From the NCBI GenBank assembly GCA_938021675.1, contig CALIFY010000052.1:24934-88933 (forward strand): 64,000 bases of DNA, given 5' to 3'. Source of the stretch: an uncultured Acidimicrobiales bacterium. Lineage in GTDB: Bacteria > Actinomycetota > Acidimicrobiia > Acidimicrobiales > SZUA-35. This document shows, piece by piece, positions 18,672-26,336 of this stretch. Under the pieces are notes generated by a model that had not been told where the DNA came from, made no database searches, and worked only from the letters and a program-made list of their open reading frames with translations. A program made the translations under genes and the position numbers. The first letter of the stretch is position 1. Each line of letters starts with the position of its first letter.

Positions 18672-19142
18672 ATGAACTTGTCGAGTAGCGCTAAGAAGAC
18701 GCTTCGCTTTGCCGTGGCGGGCCTTTTGGTAATGGGCGGCATCGCCACAATGTCGTTGGGTGCCGGCCCAGCTGCCGCCGAGGAGGGTCGTGTATGCAGT
18801 GGAACAGTGCTCAACACTTCGTTGGAATTCACCGGTAACCCACACGGCGGTTGGGGTCGACCAAAATTCGTGACGTGCAACAATGGCGACAATTGGCTCG
18901 AGTACGTTCCTATTCAGTTCGCGCCCCCCGGGCCATACGGTTCATCTGCCGAGTGTTCCACCGCAACAGTCGCCGGAGGCCTTGATACTCCATACGCCAT
19001 AAACCACCCAAGCCAAGATGGGGACGCGATTGTATTTATCGAGTTATGTTACGACGGAACTCACAACGTTACGTACGTTTCGACAAATGACGTGGCGGTC
19101 GACCCAGCTTGCCCTGGGGCACAAGATTTCTGTACTCCATAA
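18672..19142 (+). CDS. small secreted protein of unknown function, six cysteines
   Basis: The 156-residue protein has a clear Sec signal (basic start, hydrophobic core, AAA cleavage site near residue 37). The mature part of about 120 residues contains six cysteines, probably three disulfides, and no lysine-rich or catalytic motif I recognise. GGAGG lies about 11 bases before the ATG at 18672. A longer reading from 18621 would bury the signal peptide. From about 18830 the sequence is visibly richer in A and T and uses rarer codons than its neighbours, which suggests recent acquisition. Tandem 17-bp repeats precede it. Possible roles such as inhibitor, adhesin or toxin are speculation. Confidence 0.65.
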   Translation: MNLSSSAKKTLRFAVAGLLVMGGIATMSLGAGPAAAEEGRVCSGTVLNTSLEFTGNPHGGWGRPKFVTCNNGDNWLEYVPIQFAPPGPYGSSAECSTATVAGGLDTPYAINHPSQDGDAIVFIELCYDGTHNVTYVSTNDVAVDPACPGAQDFCTP

Positions 19143-19179
19143 CGTTGGTTTAGATACCCCGTTTGATGGATATCGCTAT

Positions 19180-20163
19180 CTATAGGTCGAGCCCCCGGCG
19201 AGGAAGGCCAGCGGCTTCATAGCAGCGGTCGATAACGGACATCTGGCGTTCGCCATCCTGGCCGTCGGTGGCCAGGGGTGCGCCATCGGTGACGGCGGCG
19301 AGGAAGGCGTCCAGTTGGTACGCGTATGAGGGTCGACGATCGAGCCGCTCAACTGATCTTTCGCCCCCGACCTCAAGCTGGATTTCGTGGCCAAGCTGAG
19401 GAGCAAGCGGACCGTCTACGTGTAGGGTGCCGTCGTCTCCCGTCACGGTGAATTCAGCCTGGAGCTCGGTCTGCGGGCGCATGTCGCCAGAGATGGTCGC
19501 TTGAATACCGGAAGGAAATCTGAAGTCAGCTGTCAAATAGGTGTCAACGTGCTCCGGGCCGACCTCGGCCGTTGCCGATACCACATCCGGCTCTTCTCCG
19601 GTTAAGTGGCGTATCCAGGAGATCGGATAGCAGCCGATGTCCATCGTGACGCCACCACCGGTCGCATAGATCAGCCGAATATTGTCAGGATCAGGTATCG
19701 GGACGTGGAACGTCGCATCGATTGTTTGAACCGTACCTAGGGCGCCGCTTTGCACGACGGCTTTGGCCCGCTCGAACACGGGGTGGTAACGGTAATGGAA
19801 TGCGTCGAGAAGCACCCGATCTGCGTTGTGAGCGGCTGCCGCCATCTCCGCTGCCTCATCGGCGTTCGAGGCCAAAGATTTTTCGCACAACACGTGCTTG
19901 CCGGCCTGAAGCGCCGTCATCGTCCACTCATGATGATGCGAGATCGGAAGAGGGATGTAGACGGCGTCTATCTCCGGGTCGTTGACCACGTCAAGGTAGT
20001 TGTCGTGAACGACGGGAATGTTGTGCCACCGAGCGAAGCCCTCGGCCCGATCGCGATCGCGTGCAGCGATGCAGTGGACCGCAGCCTGCGGTTCATCGTT
20101 GCACGGAGCGAGGAGGGCGCGAGGTGTGATGTTGGCTGTGCCGAGAGTTCCGAACTTGAGCAT
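19180..20163 (-). CDS. Gfo/Idh/MocA-family oxidoreductase
   Basis: A 327-residue NAD(P)-dependent oxidoreductase. It has a Rossmann start (FGTLGTANI), the family signature EKSLA (usually EKP) after HVLCEK, and a C-terminal alpha/beta domain with a catalytic-type Asp-x-x-His region (TMDIGCYPISW). Relatives oxidise sugars, inositols or trans-dihydrodiols, and the exact substrate is unknown. TACGGT on the minus strand (20171-20176) lies 7 bases before the ATG, so a leaderless transcript is predicted. It converges with the secreted protein gene. Confidence 0.85.
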   Translation of the reverse strand: MLKFGTLGTANITPRALLAPCNDEPQAAVHCIAARDRDRAEGFARWHNIPVVHDNYLDVVNDPEIDAVYIPLPISHHHEWTMTALQAGKHVLCEKSLASNADEAAEMAAAAHNADRVLLDAFHYRYHPVFERAKAVVQSGALGTVQTIDATFHVPIPDPDNIRLIYATGGGVTMDIGCYPISWIRHLTGEEPDVVSATAEVGPEHVDTYLTADFRFPSGIQATISGDMRPQTELQAEFTVTGDDGTLHVDGPLAPQLGHEIQLEVGGERSVERLDRRPSYAYQLDAFLAAVTDGAPLATDGQDGERQMSVIDRCYEAAGLPRRGLDL

Positions 20164-20210
20164 TGCACCGACCGTAGCCGAACCTTGGCCGGCGGTTGAA
20201 ACGAACCGGG

Positions 20211-20705
20211 TTAGCGAGCCCGATCTCCGGTCATCAGGTCGGTGTCATCGTTGGCGATGAGGTCTGCCACGGTGCGCCGGTGGCTGGTATGGAGCGCCAA
20301 CTGGGATTCGGCTCGGGTGACGCCGGGAATGGCGGTGATGATTTGAAGGACCTCGTGGAGGTGGTCGTTCGATCGGGTCACGATCCGGCACAGCAGATCG
20401 CCCATTCCTGTGACGGTATGGATCTCCAGTACTTCTCGAACGGCGGACAATGTCTCGATGATCATGTCGTGGTCGCCCTGAGAAATCTCCAGGGTGCAAA
20501 ACGCCGTGACCCCCAGGCCGGCCACGGCCGGGTCGATATCGGGCCCGTATCCGGTGATCGCTCCGATGCGTTCCAGGCGGTCGAGACGGCTGTACGCCGT
20601 GCCTCTGGCCACGCCGGCCCGTCTGGCAATCTCGGTTAGCGAAGATCGACCAGCGCGCAAGGCGCTAATCAACGCTCGATCGACTTGGTCAAGAACCGAC
20701 GCCAT
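20211..20705 (-). CDS. Lrp/AsnC-family transcriptional regulator
   Basis: The 164-residue protein has an N-terminal helix-turn-helix (LTEIARRAGVARGTAYSRLDRLERIGAITGY) and a C-terminal RAM/AsnC ligand domain with the GxGD-like GMGDLLCRI. It probably binds an amino acid or aromatic acid and controls the divergent VOC gene 120 bases away. The start is the ATG at 20705, with GGAGG 9 bases upstream. A much longer reading to 21278 runs through the divergent gene and is not real. The 66-base non-coding spacer after it lacks an obvious perfect operator. Confidence 0.88.
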   Translation of the reverse strand: MASVLDQVDRALISALRAGRSSLTEIARRAGVARGTAYSRLDRLERIGAITGYGPDIDPAVAGLGVTAFCTLEISQGDHDMIIETLSAVREVLEIHTVTGMGDLLCRIVTRSNDHLHEVLQIITAIPGVTRAESQLALHTSHRRTVADLIANDDTDLMTGDRAR

Positions 20706-20828
20706 CTTGTTCAGCCTCCGTCCAAGTGACATGCCGACTATCTGACAAACTGTACAGCGCTTCGAAGTCTTTTGATGAAACTGATCAACGCTCTTGATAG
20801 ATCTGATCGAAACGCTGAAGATGGACGC

Positions 20829-21518
20829 ATGCGACCAAGCCTCAAGAAAGTAGATCACATCACCTATGCGTGCGCCAAAGGTTCGATCGAGCAGTGGGCG
20901 TGGTTCCATATCGAGGTCGAGGGCGGTCGCCTGATCAACCGGATCGACGACGTACGCCCCGGAGATACCGAATCCAGCATGAAGATCTGGTGCATCGACT
21001 ACGGCGACTTTGGCGTTGCCCTGATCGAGGGCATCGACCGCACCGAGCGGTCGCAGGTCACCAAATTCGTCGAGCGGCATGGGGACCATGCTGTCCAGCA
21101 CGTGGCCTTCGACACCGGAGATCTTGACGGGTTCGTGCGTCACCTCAAAGCCATGGGGGGAACGCCTCGGGGAGAGGTGCTCGTCCGCAACGACGGGTTC
21201 GGCATGCTCAAACAAATGTTCGCCCGGGGGTATGCAGGAGGAGATGCGGCGGAGGCCAGCTTCCCCGAATATGTGCAACGCCCATCAGCCCATGACGCCG
21301 AAATCACAGCCGCCACCGGCGCCAAACACACTGCGACCACCGGCGCCAAACACACTGCCGACAGCACCGTGGCGATCACTTTTGCCGAAGAAACAGGCAA
21401 AGGGTTTTACGACCAGATCGAAGATGCCGTCGCGGCCGGAGATGAAACACCCTTCTTCGACTTCACAAAGATGCCGAACGACTGGACGGTTCCCGAGCCG
21501 CAGCCGCTCAACGGTTGA
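20829..21518 (+). CDS. single-VOC-domain protein resembling half of 4-hydroxyphenylpyruvate dioxygenase
   Basis: This 229-residue protein opens with a VOC metal-binding strand (KVDHITYAC), has HAVQHVAFDTGD in the middle and a LKQMFARGY segment that resembles the C-terminal catalytic half of HPPD or hydroxymandelate synthase. Those enzymes have about 350 residues and two VOC domains, so this is a shortened form. An Fe(II) dioxygenase role in aromatic amino-acid breakdown is possible, and the divergent Lrp regulator fits that idea. The start is uncertain, since an in-frame ATG at 20775 would add 18 residues. An 8-residue internal duplication lies near residue 163. Confidence 0.6.
   Translation: MRPSLKKVDHITYACAKGSIEQWAWFHIEVEGGRLINRIDDVRPGDTESSMKIWCIDYGDFGVALIEGIDRTERSQVTKFVERHGDHAVQHVAFDTGDLDGFVRHLKAMGGTPRGEVLVRNDGFGMLKQMFARGYAGGDAAEASFPEYVQRPSAHDAEITAATGAKHTATTGAKHTADSTVAITFAEETGKGFYDQIEDAVAAGDETPFFDFTKMPNDWTVPEPQPLNG
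21313..21358 (+). repeat. 24-bp in-frame tandem duplication in the VOC gene
   Basis: A 22-base sequence beginning CCACCGGCGCCAAACACACT occurs at 21313-21334 and again at 21337-21358. The period is 24 bases, and it encodes ATGAKHTA-like units twice in a linker between the VOC core and the C-terminal region. Confidence 0.85.
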
Positions 21519-21667
21519 CAGCACTCCATGGCAAGGATCCCTCCGTGGGGTAACCGTTGGCGTAAGTCGACTCGACACCCTGGTGCGCCGCGGTGGTCAT
21601 CTCAACGGGTAACCAGTCGTCGTCGATGCGGGAGGAACGGCCGGCGTCTGCCGTAATCTCTTTGGTT

Positions 21668-22570
21668 GTGGAGTCGTCGAGCCGGGCAGCCAGTAGCTAC
21701 GCCGAACGCGTCAACGTGGTGATGGACTACGTTCGCCAGCATCTCGATCGCAATTTGACGTTGGCCGAGCTGGCGCGTGTCGCCAGCTTCTCGCCGTATC
21801 ACTTCCACCGGATCTTTAAGGGCCAGACGGGAGAGACGATCGCTTCGTTTACCCGCAGGGCGCGCCTCGAGCGTGCTGTTGCCCTGATGCGAAGTACCCC
21901 GACACGCGATCTTGGTTCGGTTGGGGTCGAGGTCGGGTTCGCCACACCGTCTGAGTTCTCTCGGGTCTTTCGATCGGTGTATGGACGAAGTCCCAGTACC
22001 TGGGATCGGCGATCACGGCTCGACGGTGCGGTTGATCTGACCGACGAGGTCGCAGCAGAAGAGGCGGGGATCTCTTGGCCCGATGGTTCGGGCCCGAAAG
22101 CTCGGTTGATGGCGCGGCCAGCGTGCCGGGTGGCGTACCTACGGGTCCGTGACCCTTGGCAAGACGACCGGCTGACCGAAGGCTACGACCAGCTATTGAC
22201 GTGGGTTCGACAACGAATGATCGAACCAACCGATCAACAGCTGCTCGGCTTGAGCTGGGAGAGCGGCAAGGTGACTCCACTCGATCTGCTCGTCTACGAC
22301 CTCGGGATCACAGTGCCGGAAGACGTTACCGCCGAGGGGACGATTGGGGTCCATCATCTTCCGGCCGCGCTGGCAGTCGAAGTGCACTGCACCAGCCTGC
22401 GGTCGACGGCCATTGCCTGGGAGTTTCTCTACGGGGAGTGGCTTCCAAAATCTGGATATGAACCGTTGGACCGGCCGGCGGTCAAGTGGTTTCGGCGCGC
22501 TCCCGACAGGTTGGACTCGGCGGCCTGGGATGTCGACTGTTCGATTGCGGTTCGCAAAGGCTACGTCTAA
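21668..22570 (+). CDS. AraC-family regulator with GyrI-like effector domain
   Basis: The protein (about 300 residues) has an N-terminal AraC double helix-turn-helix (LAELARVASFSPYHFHRIFKGQTGETI, then VGFATPSEFSRVFRSVYGRSPSTW). A C-terminal GyrI/SOUL-like ligand domain follows (about residues 140-300). This is the Rob/SoxS-like fusion that senses small hydrophobic ligands or drugs. The start is uncertain: a GTG at 21668 follows TAATCT by 8 bases (leaderless style), and an ATG at 21626 is an alternative. Targets are not evident from neighbours. Confidence 0.82.
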   Translation: MESSSRAASSYAERVNVVMDYVRQHLDRNLTLAELARVASFSPYHFHRIFKGQTGETIASFTRRARLERAVALMRSTPTRDLGSVGVEVGFATPSEFSRVFRSVYGRSPSTWDRRSRLDGAVDLTDEVAAEEAGISWPDGSGPKARLMARPACRVAYLRVRDPWQDDRLTEGYDQLLTWVRQRMIEPTDQQLLGLSWESGKVTPLDLLVYDLGITVPEDVTAEGTIGVHHLPAALAVEVHCTSLRSTAIAWEFLYGEWLPKSGYEPLDRPAVKWFRRAPDRLDSAAWDVDCSIAVRKGYV

Positions 22571-22645
22571 GCCGACCGTCGGCTGTTTTTTCAGTCCGCA
22601 AGGAATCAACAGTGCAGGGGGAGTAGGTGGTGTTATTCATTACCC

Positions 22646-23029
22646 ATGAGCCAACAACACACTGAAGAAGTCTCGTCGACCAATGCCACCTTGATCCGAA
22701 ACTACCTCGAGGTCACCACACCGGGAAGCTTGCAACTCGACCGGATTTCGTCGTTCCTCGCCGATGACGTGACCATCGACGATCCCCTGATGTCAATGTC
22801 CGGCGCCGACGCATACATCGCCGCCCTGAGCCAGACGCCGACCGATGGCGGCATGCGATCGACCGTGCAGGACGTAGTGGCCGATGGCGATGTCGTCGCC
22901 GCCCGAGTGTTGTTCGAGGCCGGCGATCTTCAAGTTCAGTTCGCCCAATGGTTTTGGGTTGAGAATGACGTTATCTCCAAAATCCAGGTGGTCTATGACC
23001 CTCGGCCGTTTCTTGAACAATCGGCCTGA
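22646..23029 (+). CDS. SnoaL/NTF2-like protein
   Basis: A 127-residue NTF2-fold protein. An N-terminal helix (LIRNYLEVTTPG), the FLADDVTIDDPL strand and the terminal FWVENDVISKIQVVYDPRPFLEQ are typical of SnoaL-like small cyclases, isomerases or polar-substrate binding proteins. No catalytic residue is diagnostic. It sits 75 bases after the AraC-GyrI gene on the same strand and may be in its unit. GGGGGAG lies about 24 bases before the ATG, further than usual. Confidence 0.72.
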   Translation: MSQQHTEEVSSTNATLIRNYLEVTTPGSLQLDRISSFLADDVTIDDPLMSMSGADAYIAALSQTPTDGGMRSTVQDVVADGDVVAARVLFEAGDLQVQFAQWFWVENDVISKIQVVYDPRPFLEQSA

Positions 23030-23047
23030 CGCCGCCCGCTGATTCGG

Positions 23048-23065
23048 GCGTTCTGGCCAGAACGC
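23048..23065. promoter_or_regulatory. 18-bp perfect palindrome
   Basis: GCGTTCTGGCCAGAACGC is fully self-complementary and lies about 20 bases after the SnoaL-like stop. It could be a terminator hairpin for that gene or an operator for the F420 oxidoreductase 88 bases further on. Confidence 0.6.
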
Positions 23066-23082
23066 GGAGAGCGGTCTCGGGA

Positions 23083-23096
23083 CACGGTCGACCGTG
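23083..23096. promoter_or_regulatory. 14-bp perfect palindrome
   Basis: CACGGTCGACCGTG is a second perfect palindrome, about 57 bases before the F420 oxidoreductase start and about 43 bases before its -10 box TAGACT (23139-23144), which is an operator-like position. Confidence 0.5.
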
Positions 23097-23152
23097 GCGA
23101 GGCCGGGCCAGAATACGGGCGTCGTTGCCATGGACAACTAGACTCTCGCCTC

Positions 23153-24205
23153 ATGAAACTGGGGATGAACATCAACTACGTTGGCGATTTCGCCGCATCG
23201 GTCGATCGGGTCGTCGAGCTCGAACACGCCGGGCTCGATGTTGTGTGGGTCGCTGAGGCGTACAGCGTCGATGCGGTAAGCCAGCTTGGGTACTTGGCGG
23301 CCAAGACCAACCGGGTTGAGATCGGGTCGGGGATTCTCAATGTCTTTTCCCGGTCTGCAGCTGCCATTGGTCAGACCGCAGCCGGGCTCGACATGGTGTC
23401 GAATGGCCGATTCATTCTCGGTCTCGGTGCCAGTGGGCCCCAGGTCATCGAAGGGTTCCACGGCATACCGTACGAGAAGCCGATGTCTCGAATCACCGAA
23501 TACATCGACGTAGTTCGGATGACGCTGCGGCGAGAGCCGCTGGAGTATGAGGGCAAAACGGTCACCATCCCGCTGCCCGAAGGGGAAGGGACGGGGCTCG
23601 GTAAACCGCTGAAGCTCATCAATCATCCGGTGCGAAGCGAGATCCCCATCTGGTGGGCGTCTCTGATGCCGCGTTCGGTTCGGGCCACCGCTCGATCGGC
23701 CGACGGCTGGCTTCCGGTGTTCTTCGTTCCTGGAGAGTTCCAACGGGTTTGGGGTGAAGACCTTCGGGTCGGTACGGCCGAGCGAGACCCGAACCTCGGT
23801 CCTCTCGACATCGGGGCCGGAGCACTGGTTGCCATCGGCGAGCAGTTCATCGGCGATGAGGCGGAACGGGTTCTCGACGTTGGCCGACCGTTCACCGCTT
23901 TGTATTGGGGAGGTATGGGCGCCCGGGACAAGAACTTCTATAACACGATCGCCCAGAAGTACGGTTACGAGAAGGAGGCCGCCGAGATCCAAGATCTTTA
24001 TCTGAGTGGCAACAAGGATGATGCCGCCGCTGCTGTGCCCCGCGACTTCCTCGATCGATCGAGTCTGGTCGGCCCACCCTCGCTGGTGAAGGAACGTCTC
24101 GGTATGTGGCGGGAGGCCGGCGTGACCGTTCTTAACGTCAACGTCGCTCCCGGTGAAGATGCGGTCCGAACGCTTGAAAACCTCCGGCAATTGCTCGACG
24201 ACTGA
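23153..24205 (+). CDS. LLM-class F420-dependent oxidoreductase
   Basis: A 350-residue luciferase-like monooxygenase-fold protein of the F420-dependent subgroup. It has the opening MKLGMNINYVGDF, an AEAYSVDAVS segment and GLGASGPQVIEGFHG, which forms part of the F420-binding pocket in relatives. These enzymes transfer hydride between F420 and alcohols, sugar phosphates or unsaturated compounds. The specific substrate is unknown. TAGACT 8 bases before the ATG and the absence of a ribosome-binding site suggest a leaderless transcript. cofD and cofE in this window support F420 availability. Confidence 0.85.
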   Translation: MKLGMNINYVGDFAASVDRVVELEHAGLDVVWVAEAYSVDAVSQLGYLAAKTNRVEIGSGILNVFSRSAAAIGQTAAGLDMVSNGRFILGLGASGPQVIEGFHGIPYEKPMSRITEYIDVVRMTLRREPLEYEGKTVTIPLPEGEGTGLGKPLKLINHPVRSEIPIWWASLMPRSVRATARSADGWLPVFFVPGEFQRVWGEDLRVGTAERDPNLGPLDIGAGALVAIGEQFIGDEAERVLDVGRPFTALYWGGMGARDKNFYNTIAQKYGYEKEAAEIQDLYLSGNKDDAAAAVPRDFLDRSSLVGPPSLVKERLGMWREAGVTVLNVNVAPGEDAVRTLENLRQLLDD

Positions 24206-24265
24206 TGAGCGGTGGTCGGCCCACCTTGTGGCTAGCCCGGTCGGTCCTTACCGCCCGTTCTCTGC

Positions 24266-25528
24266 CTATGGAAGGACGTGGACCGGCGTGCCGTCCGGTA
24301 TCTCGGCCGGAAGATACTCGGCGATGTGCATGGGAACCCGGACGCAGCCGTGGCTCGCGGGACCGAGCGGGACCGACTCGGATCCATGGAACGCGATGCC
24401 GCCGTTAAAATAGAGCGGGTTGTAGAGCCGCCCGATGTCCAGGCTCGATTCACGCCAACCGTTGATTCGTCGTTCGACGTGGAAATCGCCGAGCGGAGTG
24501 ATCGAACTTCCGCTGTACTCCTCGTTCTCCCATGCGATGCCGCTGCCGGTCGATACGTGGCTGACAAGGGTTGGCGTCTTGGCACCGGGGTCGTAGATCT
24601 TGACCAGCTGCTCTGACAGATCGACCTCGACCCAGCGCTGGTCATGATCACGCTCCGGCGTCCCGATCTTGCCATCCGATAGCTGTTGCCATGCATACTC
24701 GTCGAGCGGTCCCCAGTTGCCGTCGACGGGAACGCCGGCCAGTTTTTCCAACGCCCACACCGCCTCGACCGTCTTCGTTCCGTATCCGCCGTCGGTCGTT
24801 CCTGGGTCGAACGGGCCGCTGGCAAGTCGTTTCTGAAGTGTCTCGACACCGGCGTTGTCGTCGCCGGCGGACAACGACAAGCCGTCATATTCGAAGCTGG
24901 CGAGCTCGACGATGGTCTCCTCATCGGCCTCGCCCGATTGGTTGAGCCCGGTCAGCGTTTGGAATGCCCTGACCGATCGCTCGGTGCCGTCGCCGTAGTC
25001 ACCGTCGGCGGTGCCGGGACCGAATCCGAGCTCGGCGAGGCGTTCCTGCAGAATGAGGACATCGTTCCCATCGTCGCCGGGCCCGACCGCTACCAGTCGG
25101 CCGTCGTCGACTGGAGCCAGCGCCTGCTCGTCGTCCGAAGCGTTCGGCGCCGCTTGTTCATCGTCGGGGGCATCGACTTCGTTTGCGCTGTCTTCGGCCG
25201 CCCGAGTCAACGAAGTCGGTTCGTCAACGCCGCCGTCGGCCGTTGCATCGTCGCTCGGCTCCTGCTCGGATCGTCCGGGGGTACCTCCACGGGCGTCGTC
25301 GCTGGACCCAACCGAGTCGCCGGTCGCCGAGTCCGACGATCCGGTATCGGCGGTAGGCCTATCGGTGGTCGGTGTGGTCGCCGGTACCGCGGTCGTTGCC
25401 GAGGTTGCCGACTGGTCAGGGATCGGCGCCGTCTCGAGTTGAGCGCTCGTGCACGCCGCGGCTGGCAGCGTCATCGCAAAAAGCACGGAACAGCAAAAAG
25501 CACGGTACATAAGTCGTCTCCGCCCCAC
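24266..25528 (-). CDS. L,D-transpeptidase lipoprotein with two peptidoglycan-binding domains
   Basis: The 420-residue protein starts at a GTG (25528) with AGGAGG 6 bases upstream. It has a basic n-region, a hydrophobic core and a lipobox ending in Cys (PAAAC, about residue 26). A Ser/Thr/Asp-rich linker of about 130 residues comes next, then two PG_binding_1 repeats (about 170-230 and 235-300) and a C-terminal YkuD domain. The catalytic motif is HGS...SHGCVRV with Cys395. It would form 3-3 crosslinks or attach proteins to peptidoglycan outside the membrane. It ends about 60 bases from the convergent LLM gene. Confidence 0.9.
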   Translation of the reverse strand: MGRRRLMYRAFCCSVLFAMTLPAAACTSAQLETAPIPDQSATSATTAVPATTPTTDRPTADTGSSDSATGDSVGSSDDARGGTPGRSEQEPSDDATADGGVDEPTSLTRAAEDSANEVDAPDDEQAAPNASDDEQALAPVDDGRLVAVGPGDDGNDVLILQERLAELGFGPGTADGDYGDGTERSVRAFQTLTGLNQSGEADEETIVELASFEYDGLSLSAGDDNAGVETLQKRLASGPFDPGTTDGGYGTKTVEAVWALEKLAGVPVDGNWGPLDEYAWQQLSDGKIGTPERDHDQRWVEVDLSEQLVKIYDPGAKTPTLVSHVSTGSGIAWENEEYSGSSITPLGDFHVERRINGWRESSLDIGRLYNPLYFNGGIAFHGSESVPLGPASHGCVRVPMHIAEYLPAEIPDGTPVHVLP

Positions 25529-25717
25529 GTCGACCCTCCTCGTTGCGCCCTCTAGTGACAAAGACGTGTGAAGGAGGCAAACCGTTCCCTCCGGTATGTG
25601 GCAATACCGTTACGGCCTCGACCCAGTCCGACGCTCGACGAGCGTTGTGGTGCCGATGGCCTAGTCGCTTCAATCGCACTACCTCCCATCGGGCACGACT
25701 CGGGTGGTGTTGTTTAC

Positions 25718-25757
25718 TGTCACACCTGCGGTGTTGTGAGATGTCGCACCTGCGGTG
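25718..25757. promoter_or_regulatory. twin palindromic operator CACCTGCGGTG
   Basis: TGTCACACCTGCGGTG (25718-25733) and TGTCGCACCTGCGGTG (25742-25757) are direct repeats 24 bases apart. Each contains the 11-base palindrome CACC-TGC-GGTG. They cover the -35 area of the promoter whose -10 box TAGGGT (25763-25768) stands 6 bases before the next ATG. The rest of 25529-25717 holds nothing I can identify beyond the divergent gene's leader. Confidence 0.65.
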
Positions 25758-25774
25758 GCCTATAGGGTGACGGG

Positions 25775-26332
25775 ATGAGCGAGAATCTCCGGACCTTCGT
25801 GAAGGCTCTGTACGGTTTTGATGCTGTCGTGTCTCGGGTTCCGGCCACGGCATGGTCGAACGAGTCACCGTGCGAAGGTTGGACCGCGACCGATGTGGTG
25901 GCACACAACATCGGGATGAATCACATGATCACCGGGTTCACCAACGCCGTCGATGCCGTCGGCCCTGCCCATGACGCGGTGATCGACGCGCCAACCGCGT
26001 GGGGTGAGTCGCTCGATACGGTGTTGGCCGCCATCGATTCGAAAGGGGCGCTCCAGGTGGAAGCCAGCACCCCATGGGGTGACATGCCGGTCGATACGTT
26101 TCTCGGCTTTGCCTGGGTCGATCCTCTTACCCACACCTGGGACCTGGCCTGCGCCACCGGGCAGGACGCAGCACTCGATTCATTGTTGTGTGGGCGAGGT
26201 CTGGCCCAGTTGGAGCGGGCCGGTGATTCGCTCCGCGGTTCCGGCGCGTTCGGGCCGGCGGTTGAGGTGGCCGACGATGCGTCGGTCGTCGATCGCTTTA
26301 TCGCCATCACCGGTCGCGACCCGGTCCGCTGA
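25775..26332 (+). CDS. TIGR03086-type DinB-fold protein (mycothiol-dependent family)
   Basis: A 185-residue four-helix protein of the DinB/maleylpyruvate-isomerase N-terminal superfamily. It has the family opening (WSNESPCEGWTATDVVAHNIGMNHM) containing metal-ligand histidines and a later DPLTHTWDLACATG with the third ligand. Relatives include mycothiol-dependent isomerases and transferases. The reaction here is unknown. It is predicted leaderless (TAGGGT 6 bases before ATG) and sits under two palindromic operator sites. The nickel/cobalt permease start follows 4 bases after its stop, so the two are co-translated. Confidence 0.75.
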   Translation: MSENLRTFVKALYGFDAVVSRVPATAWSNESPCEGWTATDVVAHNIGMNHMITGFTNAVDAVGPAHDAVIDAPTAWGESLDTVLAAIDSKGALQVEASTPWGDMPVDTFLGFAWVDPLTHTWDLACATGQDAALDSLLCGRGLAQLERAGDSLRGSGAFGPAVEVADDASVVDRFIAITGRDPVR

Positions 26333-26336
26333 AACG

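Noticed and set aside
20706..21278. N-terminal extension of the Lrp regulator to 21278
   Set aside because: It runs antisense through the VOC gene. The ATG at 20705 has GGAGG 9 bases upstream and begins exactly at the helix-turn-helix domain.
26004..26336. N-terminal extension of the nickel/cobalt permease back into the DinB-fold gene
   Set aside because: The extension is Arg/Pro-rich out-of-frame sequence of the upstream gene. The GTG at 26337 begins the first helix.
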